Below are positions 8,245-16,693 of a stretch of 64,000 nt of DNA, in pieces. Source of the stretch: JAHBXL01 sp964409775 (GTDB lineage Bacteria; Planctomycetota; Phycisphaerae; Phycisphaerales; UBA1924). The stretch lies in NCBI GenBank assembly GCA_964409775.1, contig CAYPEI010000018.1:1-64000 (forward strand), in the 5' to 3' direction. A program made the translations under genes and the position numbers. The notes below the pieces were generated by a model. The model saw only the letters and a program-made list of their open reading frames with translations, was not told the DNA's origin and made no database searches. Every line of letters starts with the position of its first letter. The stretch's first letter is position 1.

Positions 8245-9576
8245 TCAGTCGCACCGCCCAAACCATGCTCCGAGAAAGGCGAAAATGTCGGCTGCATTGA
8301 CTGCATGATCCAGGTTGAAGTCACTCAGGGGATACACACCGGTGAACCAAGTCGAGAGGAATCCGAAAATGTCAGGCACGTCGACACCATTGACGCCATC
8401 CCAGTTCGCACGGCAACAGGTCGTTGGGTTCCCCGCCTCGCCGCAGTGAACATCGTCGCCTTGGAACGTCCCGTTGAGCTCCGCACAGCTCTCGAATGTG
8501 GCGGTGACACAAGACGTGCCAAGACAACACGCACCTGTGACAGGCGCAGGAATGGGCCGACTCCACAGTAGAGCCTCCCAACGGTTCCTCGCGACGTTGA
8601 ATCCATAGCCCGCAACGTAAACAGTGGCGTGGTCGTTCCAAATGCCGGTGGCATAGGAGACGCTCCAGTCCCCGACGAGGCTGGAGTGAAGCTCTTCCAG
8701 CGAGTCTGCCGTTCCATGCCAGACACTGGCACGCGGCTGCCCATCAGAGGCAAAAAAATACCCCGCCTGATTGCCTGCGAAGACACTTAGAGCTGAGCCT
8801 GCGTAGTGCAGACTCACCCATGAATCGGCGGTACCGGTCCAAAGGCTGGCGTGTTGCGAACCGCCGACGCCGCAGAATCCGACTTGCTGAACACCATGAA
8901 TAGCGTTGGCTGCCGACCACACAGCCCCCGGTGGATGAAGATCTTGCCAAGTCGCAGCAGTTCCGCTCCACATCGCAGCACGGTGAGTGCTGCCCAATAT
9001 CACGGAGCCCACTTGACGCCCATTGTGTACACCCGTCGCCCAAGAATGCCCACCGTCGATCGGGTGCAAGTCAACCCATGAAGCAGCAGTCCCCGTCCAA
9101 AGCACCGCATGCTGCGCGTCTCCCACACCTGCTGACCCGACCTGCTGATCCTCGGAAATGCACCATGCTTCCGACCAAGTTGCACCACTCGGATTGAGGT
9201 CAATCCAAGACTCAGCGGTACCGCTCCAGAGACTTGCGTGAAACACACCCCCCAAGTACGCACGTCCCACTTGCTGGTTGCCAAACACTCCGAACGACCA
9301 CGACTCGCTTGCCTCAGGCGGGTGCAAGTCCACCCACGACTCGGCGCTGCCACGCCACAATGCGGCGTGGTTTCTTCCACCGACATCGGCTCGTCCGACT
9401 TGCTGGCCTGAATCGAGGCCGGAAACCACCGACCAGTTTCCATCTTCCAAGGCGCTGGGATGCAGGGCCGTCACGGACCACTGAGCGTGCGATACAACGG
9501 CGAAAGCGTGTACCGATGCAATCGCTCCAATGGCACTTGATCTTCGCCAAAATGATCTCATGCGAATGCCCACCAT
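8245..9576 (-). CDS. Secreted protein with six HAF-like repeats and dockerin-like C-terminus
   Basis: About 443 residues. A signal peptide ends near VVSHAQ. Six repeats of about 50 residues follow, each with a QQVG...G...HAxLWxGTAxSWxDLHP pattern, like the HAF extracellular repeats that form beta-propeller-type folds. A Cys-rich linker (GACCLGTSC, SCAELNGTF) leads to a C-terminal region with two calcium-loop-like motifs (WDGVNGVDVPDIFGFLSTW and DFNLDHAVNAADIFAFL), the dockerin-like tail common in Phycisphaerae secreted proteins. ATG 9576 is chosen; ATG 9561 also precedes a full signal peptide. It is probably surface-exposed. Base composition is visibly less GC-rich than its neighbours. Confidence 0.75.
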   Translation of the reverse strand: MVGIRMRSFWRRSSAIGAIASVHAFAVVSHAQWSVTALHPSALEDGNWSVVSGLDSGQQVGRADVGGRNHAALWRGSAESWVDLHPPEASESWSFGVFGNQQVGRAYLGGVFHASLWSGTAESWIDLNPSGATWSEAWCISEDQQVGSAGVGDAQHAVLWTGTAASWVDLHPIDGGHSWATGVHNGRQVGSVILGSTHRAAMWSGTAATWQDLHPPGAVWSAANAIHGVQQVGFCGVGGSQHASLWTGTADSWVSLHYAGSALSVFAGNQAGYFFASDGQPRASVWHGTADSLEELHSSLVGDWSVSYATGIWNDHATVYVAGYGFNVARNRWEALLWSRPIPAPVTGACCLGTSCVTATFESCAELNGTFQGDDVHCGEAGNPTTCCRANWDGVNGVDVPDIFGFLSTWFTGVYPLSDFNLDHAVNAADIFAFLGAWFGRCD

Positions 9577-9751
9577 GAGCGAGCGCAATCTCCCGGACTA
9601 AGTACGAAATGTACCTGCGCACCCGCGTGACCGCAATAGTGATCCCGGAACTCCGTCACCGGCACGTGTTGCAGGCGTGCCGCAACGTCGACACCGCTGA
9701 CAATTGCCTGGTGTGCACCCCACCCTGTGGATGCGGTTGGGACCGTACGCC

Positions 9752-10600
9752 TCAGCGGCCGGAGTAGTCGATGACGCGCGCGATCTCGCTGCGGAGTTCG
9801 ACGCGCGGGACGACACGATCGACCATGCCCGCCTGCAGCAGGTACTCGGACCGCTGGAAGCCCTCGGGGAGTTCCTGGCGGATCGTCTGCTGGATGACGC
9901 GCGGGCCGGCAAAGCCGATGAGGGCCTTGGGCTCGGCGAGGATGACGTCTCCGAGCATCGCGAAACTGGCGGTGACGCCGCCGGTGGTGGGATCGGTCAG
10001 CACGCTGATGAACAGGCCGCCGGCGTCGTCATGGCGTGCGAGCGCGGCGGAGGTCTTGGCCATCTGCATGAGCGAGAGGCCGGCCTCCTGCATGCGGGCG
10101 CCGCCGGAGCCGCTGACGATGACGAGCGGGAGGTTCCGCGCGGTGGCGGTCTCGATCGAGCGGGTGACGGTCTCGCCGACGACGCTGCCCATCGAGCCCA
10201 TCATGAAGGAGAGATCGAGCACGCAGAGCATCGCGGCACGGCCCTTGACGAAGGCGGTGCCGGCGACAACCGCGTCGACCTGGCCGGTCTTGATCTGCTC
10301 GGCGAGGACGCGGTCGGTGTAGGACTTGAGGTCGCGGAAGTTGAGCGGGTCGGTGGGAGCGAGGTTGGTGAACATCGCCTCAAACGAGCCGGGGTCGGCG
10401 AGTTGCTTGACGCGCTCGGTCGCGCCGATCCGGTAGTGGTGGGCACACTCTGGGCAGACGTGGAGGTTGGCCTCCATCTGCTTGCGGTAGATCATCTGCT
10501 CGCAGCCGGGGCAGCGGAGCCAGAGACCCTCGGGGATCGAGTTCTTCCGTGGCGTCTGCGCCTTGAACTCGTTCCACGTCTTCGCCGGTGCTTGTGTCAT
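9752..10600 (-). CDS. accD: Acetyl-CoA carboxylase carboxyltransferase subunit beta
   Basis: 282 residues. With AccA it moves the carboxyl group from biotin to acetyl-CoA to give malonyl-CoA, the first step of fatty-acid synthesis. A four-Cys zinc ribbon is visible at Cys30, 33, 49 and 52 (CPGC, CPEC). The crotonase-type carboxyltransferase core carries the characteristic GSGGARMQEA and PTTGGVTASFA. ATG 10600 has AAGGAACGG upstream; an in-frame ATG 45 bases earlier lacks this. It lies downstream of the histidine-phosphatase-like gene on the same strand. Confidence 0.95.
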   Translation of the reverse strand: MTQAPAKTWNEFKAQTPRKNSIPEGLWLRCPGCEQMIYRKQMEANLHVCPECAHHYRIGATERVKQLADPGSFEAMFTNLAPTDPLNFRDLKSYTDRVLAEQIKTGQVDAVVAGTAFVKGRAAMLCVLDLSFMMGSMGSVVGETVTRSIETATARNLPLVIVSGSGGARMQEAGLSLMQMAKTSAALARHDDAGGLFISVLTDPTTGGVTASFAMLGDVILAEPKALIGFAGPRVIQQTIRQELPEGFQRSEYLLQAGMVDRVVPRVELRSEIARVIDYSGR

Positions 10601-10724
10601 TTCAACCGTTCCTTGGTTCGTCTGGATTGCCGGCGGCTCGGGCATTCGTCGCGGCCGCGGGGCGTTGGTGCGGGGCAGAAGGCGGAGGGGCTCCGGACCG
10701 GAGCGGGGCGCGAAGGGGACAGGG

Positions 10725-11363
10725 TCATGCGGCGGAGGCCGCGGGCGCGGGCTCGGCGGGTCGCAGACGAGGGTCGTTCTTTTCGACTTCGTACCACTCG
10801 GGGGCCGCGGCGGGGCCGGAGAGTTTCCAGGCCTCGGTCAGGGGTACACCTTTCAGGCGGCACCGGAGGACACCAAGGGCAAACGGACGCAGCACAAGAC
10901 AGATCCTGGACCCGGCCTTGGCCTTGGAGAGAACCCGGCCGACACCGGGAAGCAGTCGGGACTGGAGGGCGTCGATCGTTTCGCCTTCGGGCGGGGTAAC
11001 GCTCAGGACGTCTTCGGTGAACTGTCCCCACGCCCGGGGGTAACGCTCTTCGAGGTCGGCCTGACGCATGCCCTCCCACAAGCCAACGTGGGGATCGGCA
11101 AGTTCGGGCAGGGCCAGGACCTTGCTGGGGATTCGTCGGCCCGCCGCGGCGAGCAGTTTGGCGGTCTCGACCGACGCCTCATCCGGGGCGCAGGCCACCT
11201 GAGCGAGGGTCAGCCGTCCGAGGGACCGGACGAACGCGCTGACTTCAGCACGGCCGGTCTCGCTCAAGGGAAGATCGCAGGAGCCTTGAAGGCGCCCGCC
11301 ACCATCCCAGCACGTGGGACCCGTCCGCACCAGAAGTAACCGAATCGCAGCGTCCTTGGCCAT
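10725..11363 (-). CDS. Histidine-phosphatase-fold protein lacking both catalytic histidines
   Basis: 212 residues that align with the phosphoglycerate mutase/histidine phosphatase superfamily along their length: LLLVRTG near the N-terminus, PLSETGR, ELADPHVGLWEG, and ICLVLRPFA where the second histidine motif should be. The RHG motif reads R13-T14-G15, so the phospho-accepting histidine is Thr. The second histidine position reads Arg159. The central Arg after the CAP segment is also absent (DEASVETA), while Glu87 and the WEG turn are kept. It is therefore likely a pseudo-enzyme or a binding protein. ATG 11363 is used; an upstream in-frame start adds a low-complexity segment. The gene sits between rpe and accD, all on the minus strand. 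Confidence 0.75.
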   Translation of the reverse strand: MAKDAAIRLLLVRTGPTCWDGGGRLQGSCDLPLSETGRAEVSAFVRSLGRLTLAQVACAPDEASVETAKLLAAAGRRIPSKVLALPELADPHVGLWEGMRQADLEERYPRAWGQFTEDVLSVTPPEGETIDALQSRLLPGVGRVLSKAKAGSRICLVLRPFALGVLRCRLKGVPLTEAWKLSGPAAAPEWYEVEKNDPRLRPAEPAPAASAA

Positions 11364-11576
11364 GAAGTCGGCTCGCCTAACCCCCCCACCGCCAACCCCC
11401 TGTGATACCCGCCATGCCTGCCCGGGCATGCACCCGAGGTGGGTCGCAGTCTATCAACCCTGATCGGCGAGGCCAAGCCATGCACACGAGGCTGTGGGTC
11501 CGATATCCGGCTCAGACGGAGAGAACATCCCCACTATTGGCGGATGATCTTCCCATTCAGTGGCTAGGTTTGGCCA

Positions 11577-12305
11577 TTATGACCGGGATTGGGACCCCCG
11601 GAGAGACCGGATAACCGCTCCCCGATCGCTTGAGGGCCTGCCGAAGATTGCCGAGGCTGCCACAACCACATCGCAGCCGGAATCCAGGCAAGCCTGAACA
11701 TTGTCAGGCCGGATGCCGCCATCCATCTGGATGCGCTGGGTCGGGAGGATCAAATCCGCGAGATTGCGGGTTTTTTCGAGAACTTCGGGGATGAACTCCT
11801 GGCCCGAGAACCCCGGGTTGACGGACATGACCAGGAACAGGTCGAAGGACTCGAGGTGGTCGAGGGCGGCCGCGACGGGCGTAGGAGGGTTGATGGCGAG
11901 GCCGACGCTCAGACCCAACTCGCGTACGTGTGCGGCGGCGGAGTCGAGTTGATCCTGCGGGATGACTTCGACGTGGAAGGTGATGTGGCTGGCGCCTGCC
12001 GCGGCGAAGGCGTCGGCGTGTGGAAGCGGGTCGGTGACCATGAGGTGGACATCGAGGAAAGCCCGAGGGAAGGCCTTTCTGAGGGCCTTGCACATGTCGG
12101 GCCCCATGGTGAGGTTGGGGACAAAGTGGCCGTCCATGACATCGAGGTGGAGGAGGTCGGCCGCGCCTTCATCGATGACCGCCTGGCCGGCCGCGACGGG
12201 ACTGAGCACGGAGGCGCACTCCTCGCCCATCCGCGCGAAATCGGCGGAGAGGATGGAGGGGGCGATGAGGGGGAGACGGCGGGGATTGGTGAACAGGTTG
12301 CGCAT
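11577..12305 (-). CDS. rpe: Ribulose-phosphate 3-epimerase
   Basis: 242 residues, TIM-barrel enzyme interconverting ribulose-5-phosphate and xylulose-5-phosphate in the pentose phosphate pathway. Signature segments are IAPSILSADFA, LHLDVMDGHFVPN (metal ligands), DVHLMV, VMSVNPGFSGQ and MDGGI. A short insertion follows the first motif (SVLSPVAAGQA). ATG 12305 is preceded at six bases by TACGCT, giving a candidate leaderless start; the divergent pyrophosphorylase gene begins 50 bases away. Confidence 0.95.
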   Translation of the reverse strand: MRNLFTNPRRLPLIAPSILSADFARMGEECASVLSPVAAGQAVIDEGAADLLHLDVMDGHFVPNLTMGPDMCKALRKAFPRAFLDVHLMVTDPLPHADAFAAAGASHITFHVEVIPQDQLDSAAAHVRELGLSVGLAINPPTPVAAALDHLESFDLFLVMSVNPGFSGQEFIPEVLEKTRNLADLILPTQRIQMDGGIRPDNVQACLDSGCDVVVAASAIFGRPSSDRGAVIRSLRGSQSRS

Positions 12306-12311
12306 CGCAGG

Positions 12312-12317
12312 AGCGTA
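12312..12317 (-). promoter_or_regulatory. -10-like box, possibly leaderless start of rpe
   Basis: Minus-strand TACGCT, six bases, then the rpe ATG. It shares the 50-bp divergent spacer with the -10-like box of the UDP-sugar pyrophosphorylase at 12344-12349. Confidence 0.35.
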
Positions 12318-12343
12318 CGACGCGGCGATCGCCCAAGGTGGCT

Positions 12344-12349
12344 TAGACT
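12344..12349 (+). promoter_or_regulatory. -10-like box, possibly leaderless start of the pyrophosphorylase
   Basis: TAGACT, six bases (GGCGGC), then ATG 12356. No Shine-Dalgarno sequence is present and no clear -35 lies 17 bases upstream. Confidence 0.4.
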
Positions 12350-12355
12350 GGCGGC

Positions 12356-13816
12356 ATGCCCACACTCGATGCCTTGCGAGCGAAACTCGAACCGGTTGGA
12401 CAGTTCCACGTTCTGAACTTCTGGAACGCGCTGGATCAGTCGGCGAAGGATGCGCTGACGAATCAGGTGGAGTCGATCGGCTGGGAAGAACTGCCGCGGC
12501 TGATCGAGCAGTATGTCCGCAACAAGCCGGCGTTCGAACTGCCTCCGGATGTGCAGCCGGCCCCCTACTACCCGGTCGACCACACCGCGGCGTTCCGGCC
12601 GTGGAACAAGGCCGCGGCGAGGGCCAAGGGGGAGGAACTGCTGCGCGAGGGGAAGGTCGCGGCGTTCGTGGTGGCGGGCGGGCAGGGGTCGCGGCTGGGG
12701 TATGAGGGGCCGAAGGGGTGCTACCCGGCGGGGGCGGTGACGGGCAAGCCGCTGTTTGCGATGTTCGCGGATGCGATCCTCGGGGCGTATGACCGGTACG
12801 GCGTGCACGTCCCGTGGTACATCATGACCAGCCCGCTGAATCATGATGCGACGCTGGAGTTCTTCGCGGCGCACCACTTCTTCGGGCTGCCGCGGGGGAG
12901 CGTGAACTTCTTCATGCAGGGCGTGATGCCGTCGCTGGACATCCGCACGGGCAAGGTGCTGATGGCCTCGCAGCGGGAGATCGCGACCAACCCCGATGGG
13001 CACGGCGGCTCGCTCCGCGCGCTGCAGGCCTCGGGCGCGCTGGATGACATGCAGCAGCGCGGCGTGACGACGATCTCGTACTTCCAGGTGGACAACCCGA
13101 TCGTGAACCTGCTGGACCCGGTGTTCCTCGGGCTGCACGCCGGGGGCGCGGGGGCGAGCTCGCCATCCTCGGCGCAGATGTCGAGCAAGATGATCCCGAA
13201 GGCGTACGCGGAGGAGAAGTTGGGCCTGTTCTGCGCGCACGGCGCAGGTCCGAAGAAGGGCCGCGTGGAGATCGTCGAGTATTCCGATCTGCCGATGGAC
13301 CTGCAGCGCGAAAAACTCCCGGACGGGCGGCTGCGGTTCCTGTCGGGATCGATCGCGGTGCACGTGCTGGGGCGGAAGTTCGTCGAGAGACTCAACACGG
13401 AAGCGGCGTTTGAACTCCCCTGGCACCGGGCGGAGAAGAAGATCCCGTGCATCGACCCGGAGACGGGCGAGGCGGTGCGTCCCACGGCGAACAACGGCGT
13501 GAAGTTGGAGCGGTTCGTGTTCGATGCGCTGCCGCTGTGCGAGCAGTCGGCGGTGCTGGAGACCGACCGGATCGAGGAGTTTGCACCGATCAAGAACGCG
13601 GAAGGGCAGGACAGCCCGCAGTCATCGCGAGAGATCCAGACGGAGCGCGCAGCGCGGTGGCTGGAGTGGTGCGGGGTCACCGTGCCGCGGGATGCGCAGG
13701 GCAAGCCGGAGTGCGTGCTGGAAATCTCGGCGCGGACGGCGAGCACGAGGGAGGAGTTGAAGGCGGGCGGAAGACTGCCGCGGGCGATCGAGCGCGGGCA
13801 GAGACTGGCGATGTGA
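12356..13816 (+). CDS. UDPGP-type UDP-sugar pyrophosphorylase
   Basis: 486 residues of the UDPGP type 1 family, which makes UDP-GlcNAc or UDP-glucose from UTP and the sugar-1-phosphate. The nucleotide-binding loop is clear: VVAGGQGSRLGYEGPKG at about residues 106-122. Further family signatures are PWYIMTSPLNHDATLEFF, FFMQGVMPSLD and QVDNPIVNLLDP. The eukaryote-like UDP-GlcNAc/GalNAc pyrophosphorylase subfamily fits best because of length and the QVDN segment; substrate choice between GlcNAc-1-P and Glc-1-P cannot be settled here. It would feed peptidoglycan or surface polysaccharide synthesis. Confidence 0.9.
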   Translation: MPTLDALRAKLEPVGQFHVLNFWNALDQSAKDALTNQVESIGWEELPRLIEQYVRNKPAFELPPDVQPAPYYPVDHTAAFRPWNKAAARAKGEELLREGKVAAFVVAGGQGSRLGYEGPKGCYPAGAVTGKPLFAMFADAILGAYDRYGVHVPWYIMTSPLNHDATLEFFAAHHFFGLPRGSVNFFMQGVMPSLDIRTGKVLMASQREIATNPDGHGGSLRALQASGALDDMQQRGVTTISYFQVDNPIVNLLDPVFLGLHAGGAGASSPSSAQMSSKMIPKAYAEEKLGLFCAHGAGPKKGRVEIVEYSDLPMDLQREKLPDGRLRFLSGSIAVHVLGRKFVERLNTEAAFELPWHRAEKKIPCIDPETGEAVRPTANNGVKLERFVFDALPLCEQSAVLETDRIEEFAPIKNAEGQDSPQSSREIQTERAARWLEWCGVTVPRDAQGKPECVLEISARTASTREELKAGGRLPRAIERGQRLAM

Positions 13817-13824
13817 AGGACGAT

Positions 13825-14148
13825 CTATCGCGGAATCCGCACGAGCGTTCGCGGCGAGAGGCTGTCGAGTTCGACGAGCAATGCTGGCAGCAGCGGCTTG
13901 ATGTCGTCGATGGAGTTCGTGCGTGCACGAAGGAGCACAACGGCCAAGGGCAACTCGCCGAGGTTCTGCTCCGACTCGATGCCCGAGTCCTTGCTGACCA
14001 GGACATCAAAGCCGTGCTCCGCCGCGCGAGCCAGGAGGACACCGTTTGTGGTACCAGCCCATCGCATGTACGCGACGGTGAACACTTCGTGCCGCGGGAT
14101 CAGCAGCCTCAGATCATGCGGGAGATTCTCATCCAGCAGGACCTTCAT
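13825..14148 (-). CDS. DUF5615 PIN-like protein, probable toxin partner
   Basis: 107 residues. It starts MKVLLDENLPHDL, the acidic signature of the DUF5615/Mut7-C-like PIN-fold family, with later acidic residues at VLVSKDSGIE. PIN-fold members are RNases; members paired with DUF433 proteins are widely considered toxin-antitoxin modules, though few are tested. Its ATG overlaps the stop of the DUF433 gene (ATGA), indicating translational coupling. It converges on the pyrophosphorylase gene, eight bases away. Confidence 0.85.
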   Translation of the reverse strand: MKVLLDENLPHDLRLLIPRHEVFTVAYMRWAGTTNGVLLARAAEHGFDVLVSKDSGIESEQNLGELPLAVVLLRARTNSIDDIKPLLPALLVELDSLSPRTLVRIPR

Positions 14149-14369
14149 CCCGCGGCCCGGCGGGGAACAGTCGTGAAGGGCACTCCTCGCTTGGCCATCT
14201 CCAGGACCGCTTCGGCGTATTCCCGCTTCACCGTCGGAAACTGTGCCAGGAAGTACTCGAGGTTGTATCCCTGCAGCAAGTGATCAAACAGCGACTCCAC
14301 CGGCACACGCGTCCCCGTGAAGCACGGTGTTCCGCCGAGAATCCCGGGATTGGTCTGCACCGGTTCCAT
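14145..14369 (-). CDS. DUF433 protein, probable antitoxin partner
   Basis: 74 residues. The core PGILGGTPCFTGTRVPVESL is the DUF433 signature, a small winged or homeodomain-like HTH fold found in VapB-like antitoxins. It is first in a two-gene operon with the DUF5615 gene, in the antitoxin-first order. ATG 14369 is chosen since upstream codons are not family-like. The divergent hydrolase starts about 60 bases away. Confidence 0.85.
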   Translation of the reverse strand: MEPVQTNPGILGGTPCFTGTRVPVESLFDHLLQGYNLEYFLAQFPTVKREYAEAVLEMAKRGVPFTTVPRRAAG

Positions 14370-14430
14370 ATCCAAAGTGTACACGCCCTGCCCGGTTGGC
14401 TCATCGCCTGAGCGCTTACGCTCACCCCTG

Positions 14431-15264
14431 ATGATCGACCGCTTCGCCAAACTTCCCGCCTCGCTGGAATCCAAGGCCCGCCGCGTGCGGCTCGGGCCGA
14501 CGCAGGTGCCGGCGTTGCTGGCCCACCCCGACTGGTCCACGCCCGCGCCGGTCTGCATCTGGATGCACGGGCGAACCGTGCACAAGGAACTCGATGCCGG
14601 CCGCTATGTCCGCTGGCTCAAGGCCGGGATCGCGGCGTGCGCGATCGACCTGCCCGGGCACGGGGAACGGTTGGATGAGGAGTTCCATTCGCCCAGACGC
14701 ACGCTCGACCTGCTCGATGCGGCGATCCCGGAGGTCGATCACGTGGTGGAGGCACTGGCCGATCCTGTCTTCGGCGACGTGTTTGATCTCGACCGCATGG
14801 GGATCGGCGGGATGTCGGCGGGCGGCATGGTGACATTGCGCAGGCTGTGCGACCCGCACCCGTTTGTGTGCGCGGCGGTCGAGGGCACGACGGGCGACCT
14901 TGCGGGGCTGTACTTCGCGCGGAGTCACCCCCCCACTCACCCAGCAACGGCTGCGTGGCCGGTGGCCCACGATCCTGCCCGCGTCGCGCGCGTCGATCCG
15001 ATGCAGCATCTGGAGGGGTGGCGGCCGATCCCGCTGCTGGCGCTGCATTCGGAGAAAGATGAACTGGTGCCGGTCGCGACGCAGCGCGGCTTCATCGACG
15101 CCCTGCGGGCGAAGTACGCCGCGGCGGGCGCGGACCCGCGGAGCGTCGAGTTTCGCACGTGGCCGGAGACGGGCGCGCCGCAGGAACACGCGGGGTTCGG
15201 GCGATTTGGGAACGATGCGAAGAACTTGCAGACGGAGTTTCTGGTGAAGCACCTGCGGCCCTAG
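14431..15264 (+). CDS. Alpha/beta hydrolase
   Basis: 277 residues. The alpha/beta-hydrolase fold is shown by CIWMHGRTVHK (oxyanion region), AIDLPGHGER, the nucleophile elbow GIGGMSAGG, LLALHSEKDELVP (acid residue) and a late His in PQEHAGFG. No signal peptide; likely cytoplasmic. Substrate unknown. ATG 14431 is preceded at eight bases by TACGCT and lacks a Shine-Dalgarno sequence. Confidence 0.85.
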   Translation: MIDRFAKLPASLESKARRVRLGPTQVPALLAHPDWSTPAPVCIWMHGRTVHKELDAGRYVRWLKAGIAACAIDLPGHGERLDEEFHSPRRTLDLLDAAIPEVDHVVEALADPVFGDVFDLDRMGIGGMSAGGMVTLRRLCDPHPFVCAAVEGTTGDLAGLYFARSHPPTHPATAAWPVAHDPARVARVDPMQHLEGWRPIPLLALHSEKDELVPVATQRGFIDALRAKYAAAGADPRSVEFRTWPETGAPQEHAGFGRFGNDAKNLQTEFLVKHLRP

Positions 15265-15303
15265 CTGGCCCATCAACTCACACATCGCTGCGGCAGAATG
15301 TGT

Positions 15304-16086
15304 TCAGAACTCCTGCGCGAGCACCGTGTCGACGCTGTCGAGGATCTCGCGCAGCGTGCGATACACACACTGACCGCGAAGAGGCATGTCGCCTGCGAAT
15401 GACAACTGCGTCATAAGTCCGATCGTCATCGTCCCCCCACCTACTGCGGTCAAATCGAGAATTGGAGTGGAGCCATCATGAATGGCGCCATCTCCCACGA
15501 ACGTGATACCGACTTTTCGTGCGGCGACGCGATCCCCGTGGTTGATGAGCTGCGTCTCTCTTCCATCGTCCAACTGCAGTCGCTCTACGTGGGTTTTCCG
15601 GGAGAGAGTGTGAAGTACCCTGTGCTTGTCAATGTTGTTAATCTCCGCGAGCAGCGCCAGTGGATGCCCATACAGAGCCGGCTCGCGGGCGAACGGCTGG
15701 CACCTCTCAAGTTGCTCCGCGTGCTTGGGCGAGAGCTTGTACGGTTCGATCGCTCTCTTGAGCATGTCCCGGTTGTCGGTAATGGGAAAACACATTGACC
15801 GTGCGCGAGTTTCATCATCGGGAGGGAGAGGGCTGAGGATGTACACGAGATAATCGAGGGCTGCACGGGCGTTGTGAGCGACATCGCCTATGCGGAGCGA
15901 CCAATCCGCAGGAATAGGCGCTGGCATCTGCAGACTCACCCTCGCTGTAGATGACGTCAACCCCTCCGATGCACTCATGGCGATCTGCCCACTCTTGTCG
16001 AACCGCTGGACGGCACTCACCAATCCGGCGAAGTGGTGACGTGCGTGTGCGGCCTTCTGCCGCGGACCCGTAAGATCAATCGTCAT
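15304..16086 (-). CDS. Uncharacterised protein of the NxxDKHR type
   Basis: 260 residues. It contains LRIGDVAHNARAALDYLVY (about residues 66-84) and, further on, LLAEINNIDKHRVLHTL. Both recur together in a widespread uncharacterised bacterial family whose paired helices recall HEPN-like folds. No signal peptide. It converges on the preceding hydrolase gene. Base composition is less GC-rich than its neighbours, so it may be acquired. A TATACT box eight bases before the ATG hints at a leaderless start. Function not recognised. Confidence 0.65.
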   Translation of the reverse strand: MTIDLTGPRQKAAHARHHFAGLVSAVQRFDKSGQIAMSASEGLTSSTARVSLQMPAPIPADWSLRIGDVAHNARAALDYLVYILSPLPPDDETRARSMCFPITDNRDMLKRAIEPYKLSPKHAEQLERCQPFAREPALYGHPLALLAEINNIDKHRVLHTLSRKTHVERLQLDDGRETQLINHGDRVAARKVGITFVGDGAIHDGSTPILDLTAVGGGTMTIGLMTQLSFAGDMPLRGQCVYRTLREILDSVDTVLAQEF

Positions 16087-16160
16087 GATGTCAAAGTATA
16101 TGAGTGCCGGACGATACAGCAGCTAGATCAGCGATCGAGGCATCCGACAAGGCGCCTCTT

Positions 16161-16550
16161 TCATCGATCCAACGTCCCACTGACCGAATACCCCGCCCCC
16201 AGCCCGAAGTGCACGTTCAGCAGCGCATCGACCGTCGCCGCGATCCCCTCCGGCGATCCATCCGCCATTCGGTAGAGCCCTTCTTCGAGGCGTTCGAGTG
16301 AGAGCGCTTCCTTGGCGTGCGCAGGCAACTCCTCCAGCAGCAGGTTCAGACGGTCGCGCATGATCTGGATGGTGACGGTGCGGCCAGCGGATGAGGCCTC
16401 GAGGTGGACCCAGCCGTCATCGTTCGCGGCTTTGTGCCTGCGCACGATCTCGGCGATTGCCGCCGCGGCGGAATCGAAACCGCCGCCGGGATGGGTGATG
16501 GTTTCGGGGGGCTTGGCGATCGAGCCGAAGATCTTGTTCAGCCAACCCAT
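16161..16550 (-). CDS. Conserved hypothetical protein
   Basis: 129 residues, starting MGWLNKIFGSIAKPP. Mixed alpha/beta composition with TVTIQIMRDRLNLLLEELP and LERLEEGLYRMADG. No signal peptide and no motif I recognise. ATG 16550 has GGGAGGA nearby, which decides it over an upstream in-frame start. It lies 75 bases upstream of the NxxDKHR-type gene on the same strand. Confidence 0.65.
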   Translation of the reverse strand: MGWLNKIFGSIAKPPETITHPGGGFDSAAAAIAEIVRRHKAANDDGWVHLEASSAGRTVTIQIMRDRLNLLLEELPAHAKEALSLERLEEGLYRMADGSPEGIAATVDALLNVHFGLGAGYSVSGTLDR

Positions 16551-16681
16551 GGCTCCTCCCGCGCGACATGCTACGCGAAGAAGGGGCGAGTTGTTGGGGT
16601 GAGCGTCCGCGGGTGGGTGCGAAGTCGCGGACACGACCGCCGAGCGTGCGCTCGGGGCTCTCTGGCACGCAGCGTTTCCGC

Positions 16682-16687
16682 TACCCT
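16682..16687 (+). promoter_or_regulatory. -10-like box before the MFS transporter
   Basis: TACCCT, six bases (CTGCCC), then ATG 16694. No Shine-Dalgarno sequence. Fits the leaderless layout seen before lnt, rpe and rseP. Confidence 0.3.
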
Positions 16688-16693
16688 CTGCCC

